Below are positions 43,429-55,093 of a stretch of DNA of 60,000 bases, piece by piece (the first letter of the stretch is position 1; each line of letters begins with the position of its first letter). Origin of the DNA: Adiantum capillus-veneris (Eukaryota > Streptophyta > Polypodiopsida > Polypodiales > Pteridaceae); the NCBI GenBank assembly GCA_014529385.2, contig CM043955.1, positions 146,082,140 to 146,142,139 on the forward strand, in the 5' to 3' direction. Below the pieces are notes generated by a model, which searched no databases, was not told where the DNA came from, and saw nothing but the letters and a program-made list of their open reading frames with translations. A program made the position numbers and the translations under genes.

Positions 43429-44901
43429 ACATGCTAGTATAGTTTCTATAAAAAAATTTACATAGGAGACATGGATTGCAATCCATGTTTGGTCACTTTT
43501 GTACTTGAGCTTTGGTGAGTAGATAGATTATGATGTTTGTAGCGTGCTCCCCAATTTTTTTGAAAATTTGGATCAATTTTGACCAACCAAAGGCGAAATC
43601 TTGAGTTTGTTGTGACAATTTTGACAATGTTCTGTTTTTGGCTCTTTTGACCACTTTTTCCAACTTTTTTGCAAATGTTTCTTTTGGGAAAAGTGTTTGT
43701 CTATATCTCAACTACCTACTGCTTAAATCTCAAGAATTTTTTTTGATGAGGGACATGGATTGCGATCCATGTTCCATCAGATCTGGACACCAATTTTGTC
43801 CCTCTGATTACTTGCAGTGTGAGTAGTCTACTCCACCACTTACTTTTGGATTTGGAAAAATTTTAGCCAATCAAACGCAAGTTTTTGTGTTTGCCCTATG
43901 ATTTTTGGTTAGTTTTTGTGTTTGGTTATTTTGACCAATTTATTACAGTTTTTTGCTAATGTGCCCTTTGGAAAAGTTGTTCCAAATGGTATCAGCTACC
44001 TACTGGTCAAATCTCAGCTCAAAATGATCGAGGGAGACATGGATAATGATCCATGTTTGACCACATTTAAACATAAAATTTGGTCAGCTGTATGCCTGCA
44101 CTCTGTAGATGTTAGATTTTCATTTATTTTTGGATTTGCATCCCAAAAAGTTAAAAAACCCCAAATTTTGGTCAATTTTCAAGTTTTTTGTATCTTTTGC
44201 TCAATTTATTTCTTTGAATGAGTTTTCACGGTCAATTTCTCACCAAAAGTGTATATTCAGTGATGTGGAACCACACTGGACCCAATGGTATTAGTTTCTA
44301 CTCAAACGGTCACCACAAGGGGACATAGATCGTGATCCATGTTCCTACACCAAAGTGCATAAAACTTTCTAGATTGACTCTCTGTGGTTTGATTATCCCC
44401 ATTTTGCACTCATTTTTGGGTTTAGATAAGCTTTTGAGTTCTGACCATCAAATTTTTAATTTTTTCAGAGTTTATGATCGTTTTTACCAAAATATGGTTT
44501 TTATCCTTTTCCCCCCTAATCTTTTCAGCCCAATTTTGATGCTTGTAGTTTCTACTTACCCAACTCCTAAGTACTGAAATAAATCTAGCAACAAAAACAA
44601 ACAAAACGGTATAAAATAAAGTCAAAACAAAAATCGATAAAAGTAACAAAAAAATAGAAGAATGAAATGCTTTTGGCTATCTCACTCACAACTCTCTTTA
44701 TCTTTCGAGAATAGATTTAGCAAGTTCCCAACTTCTAGACTCTACCAAGCACTAAATCCTGTGTCTAGCTGCTCCATTGCTAAGGTGTAAATGAAATGGA
44801 AAGATTAATATTTGAAAAATAACGCTCTAAATACGCACTAGGTCACTCACCATTTAAGGATCATTCCCTGACAACAACGCCAATGTTAGTAGGTCATCAA
44901 G

Positions 44902-45147
44902 ACAGACGTCTGTAGCATAGCTATCTGACACTAACATAATGTCATTACTTAGAAAACTGACTTGGATGGCGCATAGAGACTCTTTGAGGTTGTCAATATC
45001 AAGAAGTGAACCTATCTAGCAAACACAACAACTCAACAGCAAACCACCACGAGACTACCACTCAATGATAAAAAAATCTACCTATGTCCTTTCTCACCGC
45101 TCTCGGTCATCACACCATTTTGACACTCAAACAAGGTCGATATGCAA
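44902..45147. repeat. Dispersed ~240-bp repeat, copy 2
   Basis: Diverged copy of 28482-28711 in the same orientation, with small insertions. Non-coding. Confidence 0.7.
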
Positions 45148-45184
45148 CGAAACTTTAGGAGGAGGTTTAGGACACCTAGGGGCA

Positions 45185-45336
45185 CAATGCTACCAATTTT
45201 GTTCGCAATTCGATAAGGTACTAAAATCATGATCCATCATGTTTAAGGTCGTGAAAAATGCAATGCTACCAAGTTTGGTCGCAATTCGATAAGGTACTAA
45301 AATCATGATCCATCATGTTTAAGGTTGTGAAAAATG
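45185..45336. repeat. 76-bp tandem duplication
   Basis: CAATGCTACCAA … GTGAAAAATG occurs at 45185 and again at 45261, with only a few differences. The whole stretch 44600-45840 around it has no supportable gene. Confidence 0.88.
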
Positions 45337-45873
45337 CAATAGAACATGAACATACCAAAAAGGTTGCTCTATGGAACCTCAACAAAACTGACCATGCTTA
45401 CACTTGAATGAAAGAGCAAAGAAAAAGGAACACAATGCAAGTTTTGGAATTGAAAATGGATTACCCAATCATTAGTTGCGATGATTACAAGTTGAAGCTT
45501 TGTAGTGGCTTGAGCGTATGTCTCCTAAATGATTTTCTCATGTTAAACTGATCATTTAATATGGTGAAGTGCTAGGGGAGAAAAGGCTAGGATATTGGTT
45601 AAGCTGGCAGACTGGTCACAGTAGGGATCCAAAGGAGGGAAAATAGGGATTCAAAGGGGGGGCCATCTACAAAAGAGCAGTGTGCAACAATGGGCTTCAA
45701 AGACCCTAAGGTTCAGCCCATTAAGACTTCCAAAATGCTAAGGTTCCAAAATTCAAAGGTTATGTCCAAATGGTCAAGCTTAGTGAAATTGGATGCTTTC
45801 TGAGTGTACACAAAAGTCTTAAAGACTCCTACATAGGAGAGGGGGCGAGGTTTCTAAGTAGGGGATGGGAGAG

Positions 45874-45978
<105 letters not shown>

Positions 45979-46496
45979 GGCTCCCTTTACACAAAGGAAA
46001 TAAGGGACACATGTCAGCTCCCTAGCCCAGTTGCCCACAAGGTGCACTCAAATCCTATTGGATGGTCATAGAGGTGGACCAATGAGACTTAGGCTAGAGT
46101 AAATCTAGTTTAATCCATTTAAAAACACTTAATAAAAGAACCAATAAGAATTAAGCTCTCTAGAAGACTATTGGACAGTCTCCCAAGGGGTCCAATGAGC
46201 ATTCAACAGCCCAATGGCTTGTGTGCTTCCTATTGGCCAGACGACAAAGGGGGACATCCAATGAGAGTTTAGTTGCATCATTTAATTACTAAATCTATCA
46301 CAAAAGGGGAAAGGGGGACACATGTCACAAGGCTATCACTTATGCTTCTCAATTTTCATTGGCTAAGCTTTGCAGAGTTCAATGGAGTGCCAGCTTGAGT
46401 ATTTTTCAAGAGGGGTCGACCAAGAGAGAGAGGGGGATGATTTTGGCAAGGCATTATCACACATACACGCACACAATCTCATGTATGAAGCAAGAA

Positions 46497-46498
<2 letters not shown>

Positions 46499-46548
<50 letters not shown>
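46499..46548. repeat. (CT)n microsatellite
   Basis: A pure CT run of about 50 bp within the presumed 5' LTR region of the chromovirus. Confidence 0.97.
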
Positions 46549-46551
<3 letters not shown>

Positions 46552-47216
46552 TCTCAAGCTTTAATAAAAAGCTCATCATGTACTCCAAGCTTGTGAGAAG
46601 GGAGGCCTACACCAACAACTCTTGGCTTTGTGATGCAAATCCAACCAAGAGCCAAGCTTCAATGAATGCTCATCTCCTCTACCATGCTAATTACTAAGCT
46701 ATGCTAAGCTATTATGAGTGATTATGTGAGGAGATATACTTCTTTCTTGTAAGACTACTCCTTCTTCCTCTCAATCTACTCTCATTCCCTGCTAGCTCTC
46801 ACCACCTTCGAAGGTGTGTGAGGTCTTGGGTCTGAGACCGTGAGGGAATTGATGTTGTGTTTTATAAGTGTTTGTTTAGTGCTTGAAGCTTCCATCTTCA
46901 TTGCACTAGCTAGTTATTTAAGGAACACAAAGAATTGTATTTTAAAATGTCTCCCTTGATGGGGGAAACCTAATACAAAGCCTTTTGGAGGGGGGACCGG
47001 CTCCATGTAAATCCGGTCCTCAACTGTTGTCAATAGCTTAATTTGTCTCTCTTTTGAAGTATTGTTTCTGCCTATGTAACTAGGTGTTGTGCTTTTTGTT
47101 GCTCTCTCCATCCAAGCACTCTTGCTATGCTCATTAGGAATCTATTCTAATGAAATGCTCACTATGTCTATGCTATTATCCACTACACACAAGTTACTAA
47201 GCCATTAAATGTTACA
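46549..47216 (+). repeat. Presumed 5' LTR (3' part) of the chromovirus
   Basis: The segment ends TGTTACA at 47216, directly before a tRNA-iMet-type primer site, which is where an LTR must end. The LTR start cannot be placed because the partner LTR would lie beyond the window. No gene is visible. Confidence 0.55.
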
Positions 47217-47217
47217 T

Positions 47218-47229
47218 TGATATCAGAGC
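47218..47229 (+). other. Primer-binding site, initiator-Met tRNA type
   Basis: TGATATCAGAGC differs at one base from TGGTATCAGAGC, the standard tRNA-iMet complement used by many plant LTR elements including chromoviruses. It lies just after TGTTACA. Confidence 0.8.
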
Positions 47230-47667
47230 ACAAGGTTTCGTGTTTCTTGCTCAAGAAGGGAGGTCCTCAAGCTAGCTTAAAATGATTGGTATTATCAATT
47301 GCAAGCTAGCTATAAATGGTTGGTATTATTAATTGCAATTGAGTAAGTAGAATAGGGATTTTTAAGCCTTGCAGTGCGTCTGCCTTTGTGCAGATAACGG
47401 GGCATCACCGTCGAGAGCTATGGTCTTAATAATGGAGTCCTATGGGGCTTGCCTATGGTGTAACCACAATTGAGCTATTAGAAGCTTGACAAGAGCCAGT
47501 GTTGTTTTGGTGTTGATAGACCCTCTCTTCTATTCCTTGCAATTAATGATATTCAAGCCACATGTACAATAGCTCGAGTGCTTTTCTAAAGGGGTAATGC
47601 GGAGTAGCAACTAGGTCTTCAAGTGCCAAAGTACACCTATAAAAAAGTTTACACTTAAAAGTTTTAG

Positions 47668-48296
47668 AATGGCTGACAATAGTAAAGAGAGTGAATTTAA
47701 TGTTGTGATAGCTTTGATTTTGCTAATGAGCAGGCTACTAACGATGCCCCTATCCTTGTTAACTACCTTGTTTCTAGGCTTCAACAAGCCATGGGCAATC
47801 ATCCCTCCAAAGTGAAGTGCAACGGCAGATTTGTGCTCATGGGATTCTCCAAAATCCCCACCAAGAAGAGAGAGTACCTAGGAAGCCTCCTTGTGAGCCT
47901 TCCAAAAGAGGCCTCTGTCCGATTCGAGAAGAAGAAGAGGATCCATACGAAGGGCTTAAAAATTTACTTCTTGATGACGCATCTCCTTCCCAAAGGAGAA
48001 CTCAAGAGCCCCCACCAAAGGAACAAGAAATAAGTGAGTGTCCTGCCACCTCGGCGGAGATGGCTCCACGAAGACGGCGGGAAAAACGCTCTCCATCACC
48101 TCCTAAACGGAGAAGACCATCGCACACCTCTCCACACCATAATTCAAAGAGGGATAATAAAAACAAGTGAAGAAAAAGGAGAGAAAGAGGTCACCCTCTT
48201 CTCCATCTTCTTAATCCTCTTCCTCTTATGACGAAAGTGATGGTGCAGACAAAGAGGAACAAGGCAAGAAAAAGGTGAGAAAGAGCTCACCCTCTT
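47668..48296 (+). pseudogene. Chromovirus gag, N-terminal part
   Basis: From ATGGCTGACAATAG at 47670, frames with shifts read NYLVSRLQQAMGN and an Arg/Lys/Ser/Pro-rich stretch (RRRREKRSPSPPKRRRPSH). The sequence is cut at 48296 by the nested element and resumes at 55494 with similar Ser/Glu-rich text. Confidence 0.6.
48292..48296 (+). other. Target-site duplication of the nested element (CTCTT)
   Basis: CTCTT before the left LTR is repeated at 55489-55493 after the right LTR. Confidence 0.92.
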
Positions 48297-48692
48297 TGTT
48301 AGGGGCACACAGCCCTAACATGTATTCAATGCAAGTAACATGCAGTTATTCAGGAAACATGAACAGTACACTGAGTATTCATACACAATACTGCAATGTA
48401 AATAAGTGAAGAATACCATAAGGAAGAGGAAAAGAGACTGCCATCACATTATCTTCATCATCATCACCCAGTTACAGAGTAAAAAGCAGCAGTACGAGAT
48501 CAGGAGAAAAGAGAACTGCCTCGTTAGTTATCCTAAAACTGCCTCACGCCATCAGATACCATAAGGCACATTCACAACTACCCAAAAATATAAGTACTAA
48601 TGTCCACATATCCCTAAGGTTCAAAAGTTAAAGGTCTTAATTACAATTCACAATATAATATCCTGAATGCCCTGAGAGACCAAGCACTAACA
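48297..48692 (-). repeat. 3' LTR of the nested minus-strand element (396 bp)
   Basis: TGTTAGGGGC … CACTAACA. It differs from 55094-55488 at about 11 positions plus one single-base indel by my count, roughly 3 percent, so the insertion is fairly recent compared with its host. Confidence 0.95.
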
Positions 48693-48714
48693 CTTGGCAC
48701 ACCTGGTGGGCAAT

Positions 48715-50198
48715 GTTTCTCAAACATTGTGAGAACCCATCCCTTGATCTAAAAATTCATCCACCAGCTAATCCTTGAATTCAGTTTGTTGTGAAACTGC
48801 TGCTGCAGTTAAAGTTTCCTTGTCAAGTGCTTCAACCTCTGCATCCACCTGAACTGTAACTGCCTCTTTAGTACTTTCAGTGTCCTGACAGAGTACCTCA
48901 TCCACAATCACTTGCACTGGATCAATTAAGTTGTGAATTCTTCCTGCAGCTTCTGTCTCCTCCTCTGCAACATCTGTAGCCTGTCCTGCAACTGCACTTG
49001 TCCCTGTTGCTTCAGTCATATGCTCCTGAACTCCTGCTAGCACATCAGTTCCTGCAAACACTTCAGAATTATTTTTAACAAACACCTGCTCAGATTGTTG
49101 GCCTTCTTGTTGTTGCAGCTGCATCTTCAGGTCCTCCAACTGCCCTTTCAGGTCAGTATACTGCTGCTTCAGTTCAGCATTCTGCTTTTCCATAAACAAG
49201 TTTTCCTCCTTCATCTCCTCCTCTGCAAACATCTGATATGGTTTACTCACCACATCATACATCCTTACCTTGATATGCTCCCATACTCCCTTCATGTATT
49301 CTCTCATTTCCACCTGCATCTACTCAACATCTACTGATGCCAAGTACCACCCATCCACATCTAATTCCTCTTCTGACATTTCCCTGATTCTCTCTTCAAC
49401 TTTCTTACAAGCTGTCACCCTCTTCAAAAGAAATCTATTGCTACTCTCCAATGTAGCATTCAATGTATTCATCTCAGTCATTTCACCCTACAAAACAGTA
49501 AACCATTCATCCCTCCATTCAGCTAATCTAGCTGAAGTCTTCTCCCTAGATGCCAGCATCTTCTTGTAAGAAGCCAACTCAGTTTTCATCACCTCCTGAC
49601 TCTCAATCAACTGCTGAACCTGTTGTTGTAGCAAGATTTCCTCAGTTCTACTCTTCTTGCTTTGCTCTACAACTTCCTTTAGCTGCTCAATTTCTGTATG
49701 CATTTTGTTATTTTCCCTCTTAATTAAGGTAGAGTCCATCACCTGTTGCTCCACATACTCTTTAACCATGCCAATAGCATTTTGCACTTCTTTGAAAGAA
49801 ACATTAGTAAAATTTGGTTTAGTCACCCTTGGTTCCTCAGCTACAGAATCTCCAATGTTCATACCAGGTACCTCTGCTGATGTTTTGCCCTTCAATTTCT
49901 TCATCTTGAACCCCGTCTTCACTGACATTGGTGTTGTAGATTTATCACCTGTTTCCAAATCTCCTTCAGAAAATAGTTCACCAAACTCTTTGTCCAACTT
50001 CACTTTCACTATCTCCAAAGACTCCTTGCTAGAATAGCCAGTAGCCATAAGTCCTTGAACATCCTTTGTCATGTATAAGGTCTTTTGGTCCTCATGCAAC
50101 TTCTGTCTTTTCTCTCTTCTCTGTGCAGAGCTTGAATCTACAGATAACTGCACCTCTCCTGGCAGAATTTTGCCCTGAAGTATATTCTGATTTGTCAC
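48715..50198 (-). pseudogene. Coiled-coil additional ORF of the nested element
   Basis: One frame runs from about 50198 to a TGA near 48712, with TAG at 49488, near 49320 and at 48768. The first part (NILQGKILPGEVQL … MTKDVQGLMATGY) is followed by long coiled coils (MHTEIEQLKEVVEQSKKS; ENLFMEKQNAELKQQYTDLK) and an acidic Thr/Val-rich tail. It lies in the frame shifted by one base from the RNase H frame, overlapping its stop codon. No known domain. It stands where integrase and downstream ORFs would be in a complete relative. Confidence 0.65.
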
Positions 50199-53100
50199 AT
50201 ACCTACAATGACTGTAAAGGGTTTACTTCTTAGTGCCAACCTCTTTCTATGATCTGACCTCATTGTTTCAGGTAGTGCCCCTTCAGTCAGAAACTGTAAC
50301 ATATCTTCATACCAATCCCCTGACTGATCAGTCACCTGAATAAGAAAAAGTTCTGCATCAGGCAGCTGGTCAGGTACCCCTCTAGGATCATCCTCTCCTG
50401 TCTCTAATCTGCTCAAGTAATCAGCCAACACATGAAGTCTTCCAGGAGTATGTATTACAACATAATCAAACTCTTGCAACAGCAGTATCCACCTAGCTAG
50501 CCTGCCTGAAAGGTGTGGTTTATTTACCAGGTAAATCAAGGCCTGGTGATCCACACGAAAAATTACCCTGTTTGCCAACAAATAATGCCTGAACTTTTGT
50601 AAAGCATACACCATTCCCAAGCACTCCCTTTCTGTCATTGTATAGTTCTTCTCTGCAGGTGTTAATACCCGACTTGCATAATAAATGGGTCTGAACCATC
50701 CTCTTCTAGTCTCTTGCATTAATGCTACTCCCACTGTTACATGAGATGCATCTACAAAAATATGGAATGGTAATTTCCAGTCAGGAACAATCGGTACAGG
50801 TGCTACAGTCAGCATATTCTTCAAAATCTGAAATGCTTTGATTTGCTCTTCCTTCCATTCAAATACACTGTCCCTCTTTGTGAGTTTTGTCAAGGGTGTA
50901 CAAACATGAGATAAATATCTCAAAAACCTGCTTTGCCACTTAACCTGTCCCAAAAACCTGGCCAGCTGTTTAACTATTTTGGGTGCTGGTGCCTTCCTGA
51001 TAGCTTCTACTTTGCTAGGATCAATAGAGACTCCTTCCTCAGAGATAACATGCCCTAAGAAGACTCCTCTCTTAACTGCAAAAGCACACTTTGCTGGATT
51101 CAATGACAACCTGAACTCTCTGCACTTTTGAAAACACAGTCTCAGGTGCCCAAGGTGTTCCTGTTTCTTTCCAAAAACACTGAAATCATCTAGAAAAACC
51201 CTCATGAATGTTGTCAAAAACTCTGAAAATACATGTTGTACTGCTTTCTGAAATGTTGTTGGAGCATTCTTCAGGCCAAATGTCATCACATTGCTAGCAT
51301 ATACCCCCCATTTAGTCACAAAAGCAGTTTTATCCCTGTCTCCAAATGCCATTGCTATTTGGTTATACCCACTGAATCCATCCAAGAAGGTATAAATCTC
51401 ATGTCCAGCTACTACATCTAATAGTGTATCACAAAAAGGCAAAGGAAATGGATCAGTCACTGTAGCAACATTGAGTTTCCTGTAGTCTACACATACCCTG
51501 ATCTTTCCATTCTTCTTTGGAACTATAACAATTGGTGACAACCAAGTAACTTCTTCCACATGATAAATAAAACCAATAGCTAAAAGCTTATCAATCTCTT
51601 CTTTCACCTGCTTGGCATAATTTGGATTCATCCTGTACCTTTGTTGTACAATAGGAACTGCATCAGCTTTCAGGTTAATTTTGTGTTGACAAAAGCTAGC
51701 ATCAACTCCCTTCATATCTGTATATTTCCATGCAAAAATTTCTTTAAATTCTAACAATAACTCCTTCAGTTTTAGTTTAAATTCTTCATCAATATCTGCT
51801 GATACTTTCACTGTTTGTGGTTCTTCCTGAGTGTTCAGGTTCAGTTCCTTCAGGTCATCCCGAGTCACTCTAGCAGTTCTTGCCATTTGATGTTCAAATG
51901 CCCTTTCTGCTTGTTTAACTGCTTCAATAGCTTCCTCTTCTTCTCTCTTCTCAATCTTCTGGTTCTTCAGCAAGTCATTGCCCATCTTGTTGTTTGATTG
52001 TTTACTTCCCTGAGTAATCAATAATTCCTGAGGTGCTGATTGTTCTCCAGCATCCTCTGATTGTAGTACATACCTATTTGCTATCTTTTGCACATCCACC
52101 TCAAATATAGGTACTACTGATGAATTATTTCTAAGAAATTCCTCTTCAGCATCTTCTCCAATCTCTTCTACCATATTCAGTCCTTTTGCATGTAAGGACC
52201 TGAATCGTGGTGGTATCACCTTCTTTGCATCCATTTGCATTTTTAGTTTCTTCTTTCCTCTTTTAATTACAATAGCATCTGCTCCCCATAACTGATTTAC
52301 CCTTGCTGCTCTCAACCAGGGTCTACCCAACATCATTGGGTATGAACAAGTTGACTCCTCCAACATGAGAACTACAAAGTTAGCCACAAACTGTAGTCCT
52401 CCAACTGAAATTAACAAATTTCTGAGAATTCCCAAAGGCTGAACCCTCCTTTGGTCTGCCATCTTCACCTGAAAAGGTGCTGGATCCCATTCCCTGAGAT
52501 TTAATCTTTTGCATGTAGACTCTGGTAGAATATTAACTCCTGACCCACCATCCAAAAAAACTCCTAGGACAAAAACGTTTCCAATAGATACCCCAACAAC
52601 TGGTACCTTCTAATCCACATCCATTGGCAGGACTTCACATGCTTCTCCAGAAATGTTTTCTTCAGTATCCCTGCTTATTGCTTGATTACCATTTACTTCA
52701 TTTATTAATCTTTTCAACAACTGTTGGGAGAATGCACGTACCAACCTCAACATCTGCTTTACAGTAAATGTTATTGGAGCTGATAACAAAGCTTCATAGA
52801 ATTCATCACTGCTACCTTGCTCTTTCAGGACAGGCTTTTCTTTTCCCAATTTATCTTTCCCATGATTACCCAAAGGGTTTGCAGCAAACTCCCAGTCATC
52901 TGTGAATACATTCCCATCTTGAGATTCTTGTACTTTCTTAAGTGCTTCAGTTCTAACTTCTTTCTGCTCCTTCCAGTTAACAGCGCCCTTGTCTGCCTTC
53001 TCCTGAACAACTTCTGTTACTGGCTTTGCTTTTGATCTTGTTGCTACCATGACATCAGTGCACTCCTTGCTTTCAGGGATATCCTCAATTTGGATACAGA

Positions 53101-53452
53101 CTGCACAGTCACAATTGCAATGCTTACTCATTCCCTGAGTATACTGACATTCCTGAACTTTGTCGACAGGTTTCTGCTCATCCTGACAAAATGGCACTCT
53201 GTCCTAAATCCATGCTTCCTCAACCCATTCTTCATCAATCCATTCTTCCAATACCACCAAGTTAGCCTCACCTGGAGGTCTCTGTTGCTGCTGGGTTGGA
53301 GATTGTTGATTCTTCCCGTGAGGCCTGTTGTTATTGTTATTGTTATTATTGTATCTAATGATAGGAATACCTCTATCATTTCTGTGTTTACACCACAGTT
53401 CACAATCAGGACCTTGTTTATGCCGTGCTGCTCCACAGTAATTACATTGTAA
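50195..53452 (-). pseudogene. Protease-reverse transcriptase-RNase H of the nested element
   Basis: This continues the gag frame. After a second zinc-knuckle-like CNYCGAARHKQGPDC, an Asn-run and an acidic spacer, the protease reads FLDGGSGVNILPEST, with DGG in place of the usual DSG/DTG active site, and MLGRPWLRA. RT follows: WLSPIVIVPKKNGKIRVCVD, FLDGFSGYNQIAM, FGLKNAPTTFQ and the catalytic FLDD box (about 51190). RNase H has FHIFVDASHVTVG, MTERECLGMVYAL, VDHQALIYLV and LADYLSRL. It ends in TGA at 50195 after FTVIVGM. In-frame TAG codons at about 53453, 53200 and 52609 interrupt it. Confidence 0.88.
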
Positions 53453-54931
53453 CTACTGCATGTTATTTTGACCTCTATTCTGAAATCCCCAATTATTCTG
53501 ATTCTGAAACCTTCTTGGAGGTGCAGGTCCCTGATATCTCCTGTTAGCAGCTTGTGGATCTACCACATTTGCAGCTGCCTCCCTCATCTTCTGAGCAATA
53601 TACTCATGTCTTCTTCCCCTAAAATCTGGATTATAATAACAATTATCATATTCATGACCAAATCGTTGACAAACTTGACAGTAAGGTTTTTCTGACATTG
53701 CAAACTGGTTCATTCCCATTGTTTGCAGTTTCTCCTGAACAATTTTGTTAACTGCATCTGCAGGTACTACATCCTTTCCCTGCTTCTTTTCAGTCTTTTG
53801 CTTATCCTTTTCCCTCTTTTGCTTTTTCTTTTCTTTCTTCTTCTTCTTTGTTTTCTTGTTTTCTGCCCAATCGTCATCTTCAGAATCAGTTTCCTCTTCA
53901 ATATCCTGATCTGAATCTTTAGGATCTGACCCTGACTCTTCTGCTTCTGACTCTGAATCTTCAGGCTTTTTATTTTTCTTATTTTTTAGTTCTGCTTTTC
54001 CTCCATATCTTCTTTCAGCTCTTGCAGCTACTTCCACCAATTCAATGAAATCTTGTGCATTTGCTAGTGGGGGTCTCCTTGCAACTGCACTCCTGAACTT
54101 CTTTTTCAGTCCCTTACAAAAATAATCTCCCAACTGCTCCATTGAAGGTTGTTGGGCTGCTTCCAACCTATTATTCAAATTCCTAAACTTCTGTGCATAA
54201 TCTTCCACCATCAAATCTTCTTGCTTCAGTCTTCTCAATTTCTTCAAAATGTCTTCAGGTGTCTTGTCCTCCCTGAACCTTAAAAGAAATCTCAACTTCA
54301 ACTCATTGTAATCAGCAAAAGCTCCCATGCCATACTGAATGAACCAATCCATGGCCTTGCCTTGCAGTGTTGCTGCAAAGTGCTCTTTTTTAACTGCATC
54401 CGGATGTAGTGCCTCATATCCACTTGCAGACCACCTTGTTTGAAACTGACCAACGTGGCTGTCAGCATCTTGGGTTTTTTTCCCGCTGAACTTAGCCGCG
54501 CCCACTCTGGGATTTGGTGCAGCCATTGGAGGTACCGGAAGTGTTCTAGGTACTCTTACCGAGAGTGGATTAAAAGGTAAAGTACCTGTCCCTGTAGGTA
54601 CAAATTGCAATTGTCTTCTTGACCTTAAGATTGTTTGAGTGAGTAATGCATTAACCAATTGTCCCAAAAGTGAGTCTGCTGTGGGAGGAGTTGCTTGTTG
54701 GCCTTCTTGGTTTGCAGGTGGGGTTTCCTGCAGCTTGTTTTCAGGATCATGCAGTTCAGTCCCGTCCCCAACAATTTCTGTCCTTGCAGCAAATTCCCCT
54801 AGTGGTTCTTCTTGGTCATCATTTCCTGACTCTCCTCCTTGTCTTCCTCTGGCATAGAACTCCCTTCTTAATCTAAGCCTTGTTCCATATGAATGTTGTG
54901 GTACATTGGAACCTTGCTGTGATCCACTCAT
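53453..54931 (-). CDS. Gag protein of the nested element, 492 aa
   Basis: Starts MSGSQQGSN about 160 nt after the primer site, the first ATG in the transcript direction. It has a retrotransposon gag domain (FSGKKTQDADSHVGQF, LQGKAMDWFIQYG, LKLRFLLRFREDKTPEDILKKL, YFCKGLKKKFRS), a long Lys/Glu/Asp-rich stretch, and a zinc knuckle CQVCQRFGHEYDNC (CX2CX4HX4C) near residue 425. It ends at a TAG directly after …NMQ; the frame continues open beyond it into a second zinc-knuckle-like motif and the protease. It forms the particle shell and packages RNA. Confidence 0.85.
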   Translation of the reverse strand: MSGSQQGSNVPQHSYGTRLRLRREFYARGRQGGESGNDDQEEPLGEFAARTEIVGDGTELHDPENKLQETPPANQEGQQATPPTADSLLGQLVNALLTQTILRSRRQLQFVPTGTGTLPFNPLSVRVPRTLPVPPMAAPNPRVGAAKFSGKKTQDADSHVGQFQTRWSASGYEALHPDAVKKEHFAATLQGKAMDWFIQYGMGAFADYNELKLRFLLRFREDKTPEDILKKLRRLKQEDLMVEDYAQKFRNLNNRLEAAQQPSMEQLGDYFCKGLKKKFRSAVARRPPLANAQDFIELVEVAARAERRYGGKAELKNKKNKKPEDSESEAEESGSDPKDSDQDIEEETDSEDDDWAENKKTKKKKKEKKKQKREKDKQKTEKKQGKDVVPADAVNKIVQEKLQTMGMNQFAMSEKPYCQVCQRFGHEYDNCYYNPDFRGRRHEYIAQKMREAAANVVDPQAANRRYQGPAPPRRFQNQNNWGFQNRGQNNMQ

Positions 54932-55093
54932 GCATTGTTTCTTCTCCTATGTCTCATCAGACGCTTCCCACGGGGTTTCCCAATTCGAAAATGCCTGCAA
55001 GTGGTCGATGGCAACCAACAGTTCAGTTCCCTGTTTCATTCCTTAGGCCCATATGGTTCAGGCGAAATTCGAACCGAAAGCAGGATCGCCAAA

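Larger units (their letters stand above)
29258..44600 (+). repeat. Tandem ~285-bp units with palindromic GGATCGCGATCC-type core, split by the 13.6-kb element
   Basis: Cores close to ACATGGATCGCGATCCATGT occur at 29540-29559 (a perfect 20-bp palindrome), 43469, 43753, 44037 and 44323. The three right-hand spacings are 284, 284 and 286 bp. Removing the 13.6-kb insertion with one TSD copy makes the first spacing 291 bp, so one array was split. Units also share TTTTTGGATTTGG and TTTTGACCA words. The array spans about 29258-29795 and 43434-44600; no gene is present. Confidence 0.78.

Noticed and set aside
55050-55093. A tRNA gene suggested by GGTTCGAAT next to the nested element's LTR
   Set aside because: The position and TGGCGATCC start fit a primer-binding site; no cloverleaf can be drawn.
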